Source: Sequoia sempervirens (taxonomy: Eukaryota; Streptophyta; Pinopsida; Cupressales; Cupressaceae). From it: a DNA stretch of 64,000 nucleotides. Within the stretch, counting starts at the first letter, position 1. Each line of letters starts with the position of its first letter. Both the position numbers and the translations under genes were made by a program. Where the stretch lies: the NCBI GenBank assembly GCA_007258455.2, contig VDFB02193867.1, forward strand, positions 525,946,189-526,010,188. The letters are read 5' to 3'. Positions 46,501-58,992 of this stretch are shown in pieces. The notes below the pieces were generated by a model. The model was given only the letters and a program-made list of their open reading frames with translations, had not been told where the DNA came from and did not search any database.

Positions 46501-47330
46501 TCTCATCCATACTAGTAGGAGGAAGTGATCCCGACCCCTCTCTAACATGCATTGTTTGAACTTGTGCCTCCTCCCTATCTTCAAGGACCATGTGTTCTTG
46601 AGCGGATTCATTTGATCCAATGTCTATATTTTCCTTGACTTGATCATGAGAACTTCCTGCTTGTTGAGTCCTTCCTAGATGTCACAAAATATTTTTCAAA
46701 CAAAAGTGAGAGATAATGTTATATAAGTGAAGTTTGTGTATGCAAGCAAACAAAGTGATAAGACATGATGCTATAAGTGAGAAGTTTTTGCTAGTTTTAT
46801 ATGCTCATCCATACCAGTAGAAGGAAGTGATCTTGACCCCTCTCCAACAAGCATTGTTTGAACTTGAGTTTCCTCCCTAACTTCAAGGTCTATGTGTTCT
46901 TCAGCAGATTCGTTTGATCCAATATCTAGATTTGGCTCGACTCCAGCTTGAGGAATTCCTGCTTGTTGTTTGAATTTACATGCAAGCAAAGAAAGTGAGA
47001 GACTATGAGTTATCTAAGTGGAGTTGAAACAAAAAAAATCAAAGATTCTTGAACTTAAGAATTCTATGGAACTAAAGCAATTGGAAATAGATGATAAAGA
47101 ATTTAGGGAATGTCTATGCAAGATGACTATTCGAAATATATTTATAAGCAAAACAAATCGAGGTGTTAATAAAATTCTTAAACACACACTTGAGAGAGAG
47201 AGAGAAGAAACAAGCATGTACCTTGTTTCTTTCTATGATAATTTTCCAAGTTTTGTTCACGCCTCTTTTGTTCTTCTTCTTTTGACAATTTTCGTTGAGA
47301 TGCATTTCTTCTTTTTCTTTGTTGTCCCAT
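43551..47330 (-). pseudogene. multi-exon transposase-like gene, recently disabled
   Basis: Exons by reading splice sites: 47330-47222 (MGQQRKRRNASQRK, donor CAAG|GTACAT); 46668-46488 or 46958-46790 (alternative duplicates); a long stretch to 45440; 45315-44514; 44401-44094; 43971-43858 (donor CAG|GCGAGT, GC type); and 43711-43551 with stop TGA. Phases agree at four junctions; the 44514/44401 junction does not fit. Motifs: VVDFVENYSFVHQKE, then WSNGCAAQFKSSQPFYALC, then WSFFESGHGKGEHDG, then Cys-rich GTRDYSCFCIECIEENSDYAC. I know this DF.ENY / DGC..QFK / HGKG..DG pattern from repeat-rich plant and animal genomes; an RNase H-fold (DDE-type) transposase is my inference. The middle motif has N where D is expected. 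It is broken by TAA near 46236, TAG near 45033 (expected Gln) and frameshifts near 46480, 46010 and 44230. Confidence 0.75.
46488..46958 (-). repeat. tandem duplicated exon
   Basis: 46488-46668 and 46790-46958 encode parallel peptides, G-[IS]-[PS]...DIGSNESA.EH and QVQTM.V.EGS.SLP.T.MDE. Both are preceded by the same acceptor (AACAAGCAG|GAA). Only the downstream copy keeps a good donor (AAG|GTGAGG); the other reads into a stop. Either could join to exon 1 in phase. Confidence 0.8.
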
Positions 47331-47725
47331 TTTCTTATTCAACTTAAAGATGACTCAAAACAAGTCCTCTACCAACTTAGTTAAATTCTCCTCCAAATTT
47401 TTCCTTGATTGATAAAAATGAAAAGTTGTCTCTCCAATATTTTCCTCCTTGATAAATGTGCAAAAACCTCTTCTCCAAAATCTGTGCTCCAAGTAATATA
47501 AATGAGAATTAATCTTGCAATTTGATATCCAGAATAATGAAAAATAATCTTATATTTATATGCATATGGGATGGGAAAAGAATCATTCTAGTATACATGG
47601 AGTAACTAGATCTCCTAGTTTAAATGAATCTAGTAAACAAACAAGTTATTTCACTATGGAGTTTGTTGTTATTTAATGCATAGGTATGCACAACATATCT
47701 AGTAATTTTCGAATTTTGTTAAAGT

Positions 47726-48040
47726 GTCAAAAATGTATAAAAAAGGTATAATTTGAATTGAATTTTCTTAATTATATTTGAATTGAATTTCAAGTTACTT
47801 GTCAAAAATGTATAATAGAAGTATAATTTGAATTGAATTTTCTTAATTATACTTGAATTGAATTTCAAGTTATTTGTCAAAAATGTATAATAGAGGTATA
47901 ATTTGAATTGAATTTTCTTAATTATATTTGAATTGAATTTCAGGTTACTTGTCAAAAATGTATAATAGAGGTATAATTTGAATTGAATTTTCTTAATTAT
48001 ATTTGAATTGAATTTCGAGTTACTTGTCAAAAAGATTATA
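47726..48040. repeat. 75-bp AT-rich tandem repeat, four units
   Basis: GTCAAAAATGTATAA starts units at 47726, 47801, 47876 and 47951, with the next start at 48026. The spacing is exactly 75. Because 75 is a multiple of 3 the minus strand is open (SNLKFNSNIIKKIQFKLYLY), but this is a by-product of the repeat, not a gene. Confidence 0.95.
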
Positions 48041-48106
48041 TTTTGTTCTCAACTCAATGGTTCATGTTGCTTAAGCCATTTTAAAAAAAATATTTATTGT
48101 GATCAA

Positions 48107-48909
48107 GGGTATGTGCAGGATCATCATGGAAAAAACAGGCCCTTAAGTGGCAAAAAAATCAGAAAAATCAGTGTTAGGAAACTTGACGTAAAAATTTGAA
48201 TAATTTATATATATTATTTCAAAAATATGTAACAATAGAATCTATAGAAAATTGAATGTAGTTTCTAAACTACTAGGTTTATTTAAAAATAAATAAAATC
48301 TATTTGGTGAAAAATTGAAATTTCAATGCAGAGTACTTAAATTTCAGGGAAAAAATAAGAAGTAGGTGTCTATCTAACCACCCTAACCATAATAAAATGG
48401 TAATAATTTTTTATAAGATTTTATATATAAGTAGAGGACTCATGTCAGGATGTGATGGATATTTTTTTGTAATTTTTTTCCAAGTAAATAATTAATTATG
48501 AATTTTTTATTACAACTTTTAAAAAATATAAAAACTTGTATGTTTGACCACATTAACTTGGTCAAAACTTCATGAATTTTTTATTTATTTTTTTCAATCC
48601 TATAGTATGTGCAGTATAAAATGTTGCGAATGTTTTAGATTCAAAAAATGTGATACCATTTGAAATGTATAGATGTTTTTCAATCATCCTACCGATCAGG
48701 ACTTTAGTCTTAATTCTAATAGAAAATAAATAATAATTATTTATTAAATTAAAATTAAAGCATAATTTATATTGGTGGAAAGCTGAGAATCTCCTCTAAA
48801 AACCCTTTTCGTTTCATCAATTTTGGGTTAAAAAAAGTTGTCAGCCACATACCCTACAAATACTTATAATATTGCCACTTGTTGGCCCATCATGATCCTG
48901 CACATACCC
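48107..48909 (+). mobile_element. TIR element, copy C (803 bp)
   Basis: Starts GGGTATGTGCAGGATCATCA and ends CCTGCACATACCC, with TCAA at 48103-48106 and 48910-48913. The 23-bp inverted ends differ at one position. It lies between the transposase-like gene and the three-exon gene. No transposase ORF. Confidence 0.93.
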
Positions 48910-48999
48910 TCAACATGAATAAACTTAATTATAAAGTGGCATTGATTTCCTAAAATTCTACTAGAGATCAAATGTATATTGAATATAAGGAAATGTAAG

Positions 49000-49370
49000 T
49001 TGTAAGAGATCATCAAATAAACAAACATGTATACATATATTGAATATTTAAAGCAAATGCATACATATATCATGTGTAAACATGTAACCATAAGCAAACA
49101 CATGTACATACATGTAAAGAGATTCAATGTATAAACATAACACATGTTATAAGCAAAGAGGAAAATGTATGTATATATCATATAATAAAATGTATGTACA
49201 TATCATATAATCAAATTAATGTAAATTAGAGATCATCAAATGTCAAATACTAAAGATCAACAAATAAGCAAATGTATGTATATATCATATAAGCAAATGT
49301 AAGTTAGAGATCATCAAATATTGAATACTAAAGATCATCATATAAGCAAATACATGTAGTAAAGATCAAA
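49000..49370. repeat. degenerate AT-rich repeat
   Basis: Units of the kind ATCATATAAGCAAATGTA and GAGATCATCAAAT recur irregularly. No gene. Confidence 0.7.
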
Positions 49371-49399
49371 AATCTAGTGTGCAGGGCCTAATAGGAATG

Positions 49400-51066
49400 T
49401 CAACTCCTAGTCGAATGACCATTTGAATGAGAACGGTCCTGCTTGGATAGATGTGCTGAGCCCTGAAATTAAAATTGTGTATAGAATGTGTTAAATACAT
49501 ATAATTTATATTAAATAAATTTTATGAAAGTTATTTTTAAATGAACTTGTATTTTTAAATATCTATCTAGATCTATGAATAAATAAATATTGCATTTAGA
49601 TATACACATGTATATATAAAAATTTAAAACTCACATGTCCACTGGTAGCAGATTCATCCACGAAGTCACATTGATCATGTACACACTCTAGACCAAGGCT
49701 AGGAGTGACATGAGGTATGTCCACCTATAACAATATATATACATATATATCAACTTATATGAATATCTAGTTAAAAAAAAAATTAAAATAGTTAAAAAAG
49801 AATTGAAAGATGCACATGCACACATAGATGCACATCATCTAATATCGGATGACCTAAGTCCTCTAAAATGGTCGCCTCCACCATATCCACCAAATGGTCA
49901 AGTGATGAATCAACATCTGCATCCATCTGATCTATCCCTTGTCATGCCATAAATGATGAATGTAGAGGACTATGAAGGTGAGATGGCATTGGTGATGATG
50001 AACTAGAACCAATCAGCATATCAGTAAAACCCATAGTTTGTGTAGTTTCTAAATGAACTGTAGGTGGATCCTGATGTGCACTAGTGCTTAGTTGAGAGTG
50101 ATGGGATCCTAGAGATGAATGGAATCCATGTGCCAAACAATCTTTAACATGATCTATACCAATCCCATTGTCTGATGCAATGTGGGCATATGCCTCTAAC
50201 AGGTCCTCAGCCAAACAATGCATAGTCCTATGTGCCATATCTCCTATAAGTGCATCAAGTTGTGTAGGAGTAGGGATACCGGTCATTGTAAAAGGATCCA
50301 TGGTGGTCCACTATGTTGAAAATGGCATGGATCGGGAACGTCTGGACATCAAATATTGACCTGCATGATCATCAGATATCCTAATGGTGGAAGTCGCAAT
50401 GTCACCTATAGAAGCAATGACAACCTCATCTGCTATGGGAGGTAGAGCTAGGGTGAGAGTGGGAGACCTCTCGCCAACCAATTCCCTAAACACTGGGGCT
50501 GGTCTATCTGCTCGATGATAGGTGGGCCTATCAGCAATCCTACCACGCCCCTCACCAACATATGGTGGAATGTCCAGGTAGTTAACTTTGAGGCCCAAAT
50601 GGACCTCAGCATACAACTGCTGAACAAAATATAATGGAATCTGGTCATTCTTTGGGTATTGACCATGTGATGCAAGAAATTGTGAGTAGATCAATTCAGC
50701 CATAGCACGATCGACACATCTAGTGACTTGGTATCTTCTCACCTTACGTACATTTTGATAAAAAGGAAAACAAGTGTTTTTTATCATTTCTTTGGTCACA
50801 CTATCCTTTATTTTTTTAAGGGGAACATCACCATGTACTTCTTCCCGCATGTGGGAAAGAATAGCAGCTACTCTATCTAGGGAAAATGTACTAGTCTTCT
50901 CAAGTTCATCTCTTAGTTTTTCTAAACTATGTAATATTGACATGCATGGTTCATAATATATCCCTGGGTTTTCATGTTGTACTAATGAGTCTCTCAATTT
51001 TTTAATCTCATTAGTGGTATTTGCAAACAAAGAATCTGGAAGTGGAACATGATTTTCTTTTTCCAT
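49400..51066 (-). pseudogene. three-exon gene of unknown function, two in-frame stops
   Basis: Start MEKENHVPL at 51066. Exon 1 runs to about 49840 in one frame. It is open except for TAG at 50313-50311 and TGA at 49944-49942, both explicable as C-to-T changes (CAG, CGA). Exon 2, 49724-49635, encodes exactly 30 codons (VDIPHVTPSLGLECVHDQCD...) between TTATAG and a good donor CAT|GTGAGT. Exon 3, 49462-49400, follows TTTCAG in the same phase and ends TGA (GSAHLSKQDRSHSNGHSTRS). The exon 1 donor (GAT|GTGCAT?) is weak. The protein would be near 430 residues: a helical, charged first half, then YLDIPPYVGEGRGRIADRP, then a Ser/Pro/His-rich end. I do not recognise the family. It lies about 2 kb downstream of a transposase-like gene on the same strand and could be its partner gene, or an independent gene. 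Confidence 0.55.
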
Positions 51067-53190
51067 GTTATATATATGTATATACACCTAAAAGAGCAAT
51101 GAGACCTTGGTAAATAATATATCTAGATAAAGGGAATACAAATGTAAAACAGTTATAATAATTCATCTACTCATCAATAATATTTTCATACCATTAACAA
51201 AAAAACATTCAACATCTATCATAATTTTTAATAATTTCAAAACATTTAAATTACTAGATTGCACACAAAACATAATCTAAAACAATTCTAAAATTTAAAT
51301 TTAAAACATAATCTAAAATAGTTCTAAAATTTAAATTACTAGATTGCACACAAAGCATCATTACTTAACATTGGTGGTCATGTAAAATCAATCCAGTCAT
51401 TATTGAAGGCACAAATAAGAGAAGAAAATGAGACAGATCAAGATGCCCCTTATAAGGTTCAATGTAATGATGGAAAATAAAGATGAAAAGTATTAAGGAC
51501 CTATGTTTTATTTTAATGGCATAATAAGATAGTTCCCTCTACTAGCAAATGAAAAATTGTATGTGCTTTGAATTGTGTAATTATTGAAATTGACACCCTA
51601 TGATTTGATAGAAATTAGGATATATCGATTGATCTAAATGAAACTATATCAACTAATTGTAAATCTATTATAAGTGACATAAAGCCTCAATGTCTCATTT
51701 GTATTAAAATATGGGGATGATGTGGCTATTTTAAGACCCAAAATTTCATGTGTTAATAGCATAAACATATAACATTAATTTTTTTGGGAGTTTGTACCAA
51801 ATACCTTTTTCCAAACACAACTTTTGTTTAAAATACCTCAAGACCTATGAATGAAATTAAAAAATTCCTAACTTAAAGACCATCAAGGAAGGTATTAATG
51901 CCATATATGTGGCTTTCTTTGCCTACTATATAAAATTCAACTAAAATAGCTTTTAAGAAATAGTTCCACAAAATTAGAGGGGTCCAACCATGTTTTCAAT
52001 TAATTTAAAACTATTATTTTAAGATTTTTTTTATTTTAAAATAAATATATAAATTTCTTACATTATTTTGAATTAAAATGATAATAGTGGACATAAATTA
52101 CGCAAAATTGAATGTTATTAAAATTTCGGTTAAAAAGTAAGAAGGTTAACCTTTAAAGCCATTGAGGAAGGTATTGAGCTACTACAAGTGGTTTATCCAT
52201 GAAGGGCTTGAAGTCTCATAAAGAAAGTAAATACAAGAGGAAGGAAAATATAGATGATCTCCTCACAAGTATATAAATGTTTCTACTTGATTATTTATTT
52301 CATCCTAGAAAGAAACTATAAATGTTGTTTATCCTATAACTTTTATCGTATTAATAATCTTATATGCATGTGACTTGTTAGCTTCCCTTTTCATTTACTC
52401 ATGTAATTTAAGAAATCTATTATTAGAGTTGTACGTGAGAAAAAAATGAGCTCCCCTCCACTAAGGGCTTATTTTTTTCTTATACCAATTTGAGAATTTT
52501 ATTATTTCAATTCTTAATTCTAATCAAAATGTGGTGAAGGGGAAATAATACCCATCCAATAAGTGTTCCCCAATCCCTTGAAAAGGAAAACTTGTGTATT
52601 ATCCAACTTGGCTATCATTGTTAGGATTCTAGCTTCTAGTTCTACTATTTTTAGAATACTACTAGAGCCTAGATTAATGGCTCACTTCTCTCTCCTATGG
52701 ATGAGGATCCCTCTAAGATTGGTTGTTCCACCTCTTCAATGAGATTAGTAACAAGGTTTATGAGTGTGTTAAATAGGGGAAGAGGTTGGGTATATAATGT
52801 ACTTTAGACATGGTTGTTGAATGTAAAATTATTTAGACCATGAGAGGGTTGAACAATTTAAAAAGAATTGGAAGACAACTATAATCTATAACATAGCATC
52901 CTTAAATGGTTCAAATTTTAAATGAAACAATGAAAGAAAGAATAAGAAAACAAATATTATTGTAAAATTATTTGAAAATAATTGGGTCCATAAAAATATC
53001 TAATTTAATAGTTGTTAACATAAATGAACTTCAAAATAGGATTATGTAAGTGAAAAAAAAGTTCTATTGCCTTCATTGAACCTAAATTTATCTAGTTAAG
53101 ATATGTCTAAAATTAAGAATTCACACTAGAATATCAATATTCCATAAGAATCTCATAAAGAGGATGAATTTAATGGAAGATGTTGTGCAG
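51067..53190. other. gene-free AT-rich stretch
   Basis: About 2.1 kb. No coding region, LTR pair or tandem array recognised on either strand. Confidence 0.6.
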
Positions 53191-55445
53191 TTTCTCACAC
53201 ATGCCCCGCTAAAAGTGGGGACCCTCTTTCTCTCTAGTTTTGGCGTCTTGGCCCTTTCATTTTGAGGTTTTGTCTTACTTAGGTATGTGCTTAAATGTTT
53301 ATTTTGGATGCCTAAGTGTTTCCCCAGGTTATTCATTGAAAATCCTAAAGTTCTGGATGAATTTTAGGCTTTTGCTTAGATTCAGGATTTTCCACCCTCG
53401 TCGGATTTTCCCAGATCCTGCTTGGACTTTGGCTAGACCCTATTGTTCAGGGATTCATGGCCTTCACATATTTTCACGTGGGCCGGATTTTCCTAGATTC
53501 TACCCTGTCGTTGGCTCCCCGAGTTTTTTGACTATCCTATCGATCGCATTAATGGATTCATGTATGCCTTGAAGGATGTATTTAACTTGGTTTCTGGGAT
53601 CTTTTGTACCATCATGCTTACTATTTGTCATCGTCTGGGCTGAGGAGTTCTTTCTTGTGATTGATTGACTCTAATTTGGGACATTTGGGCTTGAATTGTG
53701 AACTTAAATGACGATTTCTTGTGCATTCATTCATCTGTTCTTTATGGACGTCATTGATCTTGACACTTGTTGATTCTAGGATCAATTTCCACTTTATAAT
53801 GGTATGCTTTTGATTTCCCTACCTTTGATTGAGAATTATGAATGGCACGTTGATATTATCAGAGCCTATAGGATTCGAATTCCCATGTATTTGATCATTT
53901 CATGCTAGGGTTGTTCAGTATTGCATCCCTTGTCATCTCCAAGGTGAGTTTTGAGCTCATTTGTTTATCTGCATTTTGATGACTCTTTCCTGACAGTGTT
54001 TAGTTAACCCTAGTGATGACTTAGTAGTTGAAAAAACTCGATACAGAGCTGGCCTGTGCACTAATAGTGGATGAATAGGGTTTGAAACCTAGGGCAATGC
54101 CATGTCAGGTTATTTCATTTTAAAATTGACCTAGAATGTAAAGAAAATCAATGAAAGGTCCATCCCTGACTTGCCTTGAGTTGAAATTATGAAATTCATG
54201 ACTGATTTGGTGTCTGGGTAAAATCGTGACTCTCCATCCCTTCCGAATTTTCTTCGCCGTGACCCTCCACAATTGAGGGGATGTCATATCGATCACCCTA
54301 TATTTCACCAAGGAGCCTTCCTAAATTCATATTAGATCACCATAACATTATCATTTCTCACACTGATAAATTCCTCTATGTCTGTCGGCAAGACAAGCCC
54401 TAGTTGGCAAGAGGTCATAATTGGCTCCATTAGTTATACCAATGTTCATTTTCTTCGCTAAGACATACATCCTTCGTTGAGACCTTTTGGCAAGCTCACA
54501 ACTCTTGCCAACACCTTCGCTTTCTGCGAGACTACCAATAGTCACCAAGACCTCATGGTAAAACCCTCCTTCCTTGACAAGCTCAGATCATCCTTCGCTA
54601 AGACCACATGTTGTCGACAGGACCTCTTGCCAAATTTAAAACCTACCGCCAGTCGGCAAGACACCAAACCTTTGCTGAGACCTCATATCGAAAAACTTCA
54701 ATCTGGCCGAAGTGTTTGCTTGGATCTCGAAAGTCGGTGAGACACAAGATTTGACAGGACCTTACTCTGTCTACCCTTTGGTCATATCGATATATTTTCT
54801 ATAATGTTGATCGACGACACATTGCACCGAAACCACTAGGTCTTGGCGAAATGAATTTCGATCACATCCTTCAACGTGACCTCCTGAAAGTCGCCAAGAC
54901 TTCTCGGTGAGATGACTGACTCTTGCCGAAACCTTTGTTCCTAGAATCTGCATTGGTTTAGAGTTTTGACTTATCTGTGGATTTCTGTTGGGTCTGGATT
55001 TCTCCAAAATATGGTATCTCCCTGATTTTTTGAAGTCTCCCCTCTGGTTCATTCTTTGTGGGAATCCGTCCTTCACGGATTTTCCCAAAATATGATGAAA
55101 TATAAAGGAACATGAGATAATTGGATTTTTTTATGATTTATGATGCATTTGATGATTATTTCATGTCATATTTGGAGTTCCCATGAATTTTATTGATTGA
55201 TCATGATCAAGTTTAATGATTAAGTAGGTGTTTCCTAGTTTTTCCGTTGGAATCTGATCAGTCTAGAATTTCTCAAAATTCCTCTCTAGCTCAGATTTCG
55301 CGGATGGTCTTGAAACCTGAAATCTATTGTGATCATCTCATATGAGATTTAATAACACTTTGGCTATATGAGATTCATTCTAATGATGTATTGATGAATT
55401 AACCTTGCTCTCCTGTGGTTTTTATTATAATTTTCTTGATGGATG
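53191..55445 (+). other. non-coding stretch before ORFX copy 2
   Basis: No supported coding frame. A short hairpin CCCCGCTAAAAGTGGGG lies at 53203-53219. It contains the motif cluster at 54370-54930, and it ends in a possible splice acceptor ATGGATGCAG at 55440-55449. Probably untranslated or intron sequence of the ORFX element. Confidence 0.45.
54370..54930. repeat. cluster of TCGGCAAGAC-like motifs, both orientations
   Basis: TCGGCAAGAC or one-base variants occur at about 54383, 54402 and 54654; the inverted form CTTGCCGA or CTTGCCAA occurs near 54506, 54628 and 54913; TCGGTGAGA occurs at 54732 and 54913-adjacent. The same words build the palindromes in the copia LTRs at 12431-15408. Confidence 0.6.
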
Positions 55446-58400
55446 CAGGCTGATTCTAGCAAAGTAGTAACTGGATCTTCAATGTCTAATGCAGAGGATC
55501 AAAATGGACATTAAGAGAAAGATTCCTGAGAGAAAGATCACATCGGTCTAGTCAGAGGTGACTGATACAAACATTGGAGAATGGGACAATGAAGAGTTCA
55601 AAGAAAGAATGGCGGATAAAGATCTTCCTTTGGTGGCATGAAGAATGAAAGAGTCAGGTTTGGCACATGTAGCTAGTTTCCCTTCAATGGTGCAGTGTTA
55701 TGAGCTAGTCCTCGAATGTGCCTGACATTATGACTGGGGTACACAAAAGATTATCATTACTCAAGGGAGAGTGATAGCAAACCTCAACCCTATTTCTATT
55801 GCTCAGAATTTTGATATGCTAGATAGGTCTCACGTGGTGGCATTCGACATGGGGTCTGCCAAGGAATTCTACGAGGAGAAAATTGTTAAATCTTAGTAAT
55901 TCATCAACTCTTGGCTAGAAAAGCCTAGGTCACACTATTCCAAGTTGCCCAAGAAGCTATTCAGGGCAAAGTTCAAGAAGGAGTACTACAATGCTATTAC
56001 ACTACTCAGCAAGGTGGTTGGATTGAGGAGTGCATGAGTGTTTGAGAATTGGATGTGCCATGCCATTGTGAGGATGGAGAAAGAATTAATTAATTATCAT
56101 TGGGTTGGTTTAATTAGCAGAATAATCCATGAACAGTTATCCAATGTGTTGTAGACCAAGACTTTCAGAATGACTTCATATCTATGTGCTTGCAAATTCC
56201 ATCCCTACAAAGGATTGGATACAAAGGGAATTTTTGGACAAGATGTTATTTATGAAGTTTTCTCTCAATTACATTTGGGAGGTTCAAACTATAGGAGGGA
56301 AAATGATGCATTTACCATGTATATCACCACAATGCTTCAGGAGGCAGAGCATGTTAGAATTTCAGATCAAGCCAAGGAGCTCATCAGGAAGTATGGAGCT
56401 TGGTTTATATAATTCCCAACCTTCTCCTACATTCAGATCGATGGCTGCCAAGGGGCCCCATATAGAATTCTGAGGTATCCCACTGATCACATTATATTGA
56501 TGGAAGTCACTAGAAAGATTTGTCACTTTGATGCTATTGTCAAGAAATACAAACATAAGACAAGATTTGGTGGGGATTTTCCCCTAAGGATTGGCACTGG
56601 AGAAGCATGTCCTTCCATCATTTTTTCCCAGGCTTCAGAAGAAGAAATGCATGCCTTCGGTCTGTCTTTTCATTCTAAGAGATCAAGGTTTGATATTACG
56701 GGAGAGCCCAAAAGAAAGCCAGTAGGGAATATAGCCATAAGGTGAACTTGGAGAACTACTGGGCCAACTGTCATGATGAGTATGAGGTCAGAAAGAAGAA
56801 ATTCTCCTAGCTTCCAGTTGAGTCAGTTCGATTGTATAATGTAAAGGCAGTTCCTGATCAATTGGAGGATGACAGAAACCTAATTTAGGATCATTCCTAT
56901 GAAGTGGTAAATGATAAGCCAATTGGTGATGTGGATTGGTTGGAGGAGGAAAAGACATAACTGAAATAATTTATGGATCCAGTTATCAATGTTACTAAGA
57001 TGTGGCTAAAGTACAAGCTATGGGAGCTGGAAAATAATGGTGTACAGTGCACCTATGCGCTAATGGGAGATTTGGATCCCCACTTCACCTCTAAAGAGTC
57101 TACCCAGCAGGATCCTAAGGGCAAGGGTAAGTTAGATTCTCCGTTCAAAATCAAGGTAAACGGTGTTCAAGAAATAGAGGCCTAAGAAGCAAAGAAACAA
57201 AGAAAGCCAAAGGCCAAGAAGAGGACAAGGACTAGGAAGTCTAAGCTGAATCCTAAGGCTAATGCTCCTATGCCTAAGAGGAAAATAATTGTAAAATTAT
57301 TAGAGAAGGCTAGCTCCAAGGTAGGAGAAGAATTGATTCCACCACTAGTGGTAAATGTTGAAAGTTTAGGGGAGAGGTCTAAAGTGTATACAAGGAGGTC
57401 TAGGACTCCTTCTCTTAAGGGTAGTGTGCCTAAAGTAGACCTACCTCTAGTTGTTTCTCATGATGTGCAACATGATTATGTTCCTTCCGCTTATGAAGCT
57501 CAAAGCAAAACAAGTGAGTCAGAGGATGTTGAAGATCATCAAGATACTGAAAGGGAAGAGTTCCATGAAGGGGAACTTTACAGTGTAGAGGACGAGGTAA
57601 AAAAGGTAATGCAATCTCCCTTGGTTGCATATGTAGGATCTCCAGTCACAAATGAGGCAGTTGAATCTCCTCCAAGAGAAGAAGAGGCATAAAAGATCCA
57701 ATCACCTAAACATGAGGAAGAACACATCGAAGAGAAAAGGAATAAGGATGAAACTCCTGAGAAATAGAATGTGGGAGAGGAGATAGCAGGATATCAACAA
57801 TAAGGAGTAGGGTAGAACCAAGTGCAGTTGGAGCCTACCATTCCATAATGGCTTCATAGAGAAATAAAGAGGAAACGAGTTGTTGTGGAAGACACACCAC
57901 CGAATTGGGATGCACTACTAGCCAAGATTGGAAAAGACAAAGGTAAAAAGAAGGCTAGAGTGATCTCAAGGGTTGAAAGAAATGAGGCACATAACAAGGT
58001 TATTCACATTGCAACCCCTGCTCCAGATAAAAATAGAGATGATGTGGCTTGAAAAGATTATAATGTTCAAACTTTCAATCTTATTCCTACATCCATTGAG
58101 TAGGATATTGAGGATTATCGGGACTCCAGTGCACTTATTGTGAGTAGATTGAGGAAGGAAATGAAGACCAAGTAGGAGCTAAAGAAAGAAAATGAAAATC
58201 TCAAGAAGTGCTTGGAGGAATTAATGAAACCACTATAGTCCATTAACCCTTCTTCCTCTGCTGCAAATCCTCTACCTCAAGAGACCATCACCAAGCTAGA
58301 AAAGATAAAGGCTTCTAATCTTCCCAAAATGAATTGGCTAAAAGGGGTACAAATAAAAGGTGATGAGGCTATTAAGGAAATCTTGTTAATAGGGAAGGAT

Positions 58401-58980
58401 GCCGCAAGGATGATGGATTGGATGAAGTAGGTGTCGGCACAAGATAAGGAAGATATAGACCTGCTGCTGTAGAAAACCAGAACTATCATGGAATACACTA
58501 AGGATAGATTAGTAAGTGAAAAGATCCTTCCCTTCTCTAGAGCTGTCGAGCCATGGGAGTGGTTTGAGGCATTGCAAATTAGGCAGAAAGTGCTGAAGAA
58601 GATTTATAAATAAATAAGGTAGATTGATGATACCCTAGGTGGTGTACATGGCCTTTTTTGAGATCATGATGGGAAGAAGGAAGATCACGTCCAAGTATTT
58701 GAGTCTAGAATAGTTGAGAAGTTGGTGGCAGGATGCTTGCACACCGCTTGGTGATGATTCTGTTTCTGAGCACCAGTTGGATGATGCGGCCACCTACCTC
58801 ATAGTTATTGATAAGTACATGACATATAAGGTGGACTGGGATAAGTCGATCACAGGGTCAAGAGAAGAGATTGCATCCATTGAAAATTGACTTAGGGTTT
58901 TTCCTTTGCCACTAGTAGCTGACTTCGATGGGATGCTTCTAAAGATTCATGAAATGCTGGGTCGGAATAGGGATAATAGG
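55446..58980 (+). pseudogene. ORFX-type retroelement protein, decayed copy 2
   Basis: Starts just after a possible 3' splice site (GATGCAG). Readable blocks: ELVLECA.HYDWGTQK, FDMGSAKEFYEEKIV, SWLEKPRSHYSKLPKKLF, FRMTSYLCACKFHPYKGL (56170), NYRRENDAFTMYITTML, FPTFSYIQIDGCQGAPYRI (56410), GGDFPLRIGTGEACPS, FMDPVINVTKMWLKYKL (56973), then strongly basic AKKQRKPKAKKRTRTRKSK, acidic 57400-57690, and a helical coiled-coil-like end with KKENENLKKCLEEL (58185) and RMMDWMKQVSAQDKED. Stops are TAG, TAA and TGA at Gln or Arg positions. It ends just before a purine tract and LTR, the place of an env-like third ORF in some plant Ty3 elements. No signal peptide or membrane span seen, so envelope function is not supported. 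Confidence 0.65.
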
Positions 58981-58992
58981 GAAGGGAGATAA
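58980..58992 (+). other. polypurine tract
   Basis: GGAAGGGAGATAA directly before TGATAGGCTG, the presumed LTR start. Confidence 0.6.

Noticed and set aside
47719..48030. 103-codon open frame on the minus strand
   Set aside because: It exists only because a 75-bp AT-rich tandem repeat is a multiple of three.
53240..53572. 110-codon open frame on the plus strand
   Set aside because: No repeat of it elsewhere, no domain, and it lies in a stretch with untranslated character.
55446..58980. ORFX as an envelope protein from its position after pol
   Set aside because: No signal peptide or membrane segments; it is basic and helical instead.
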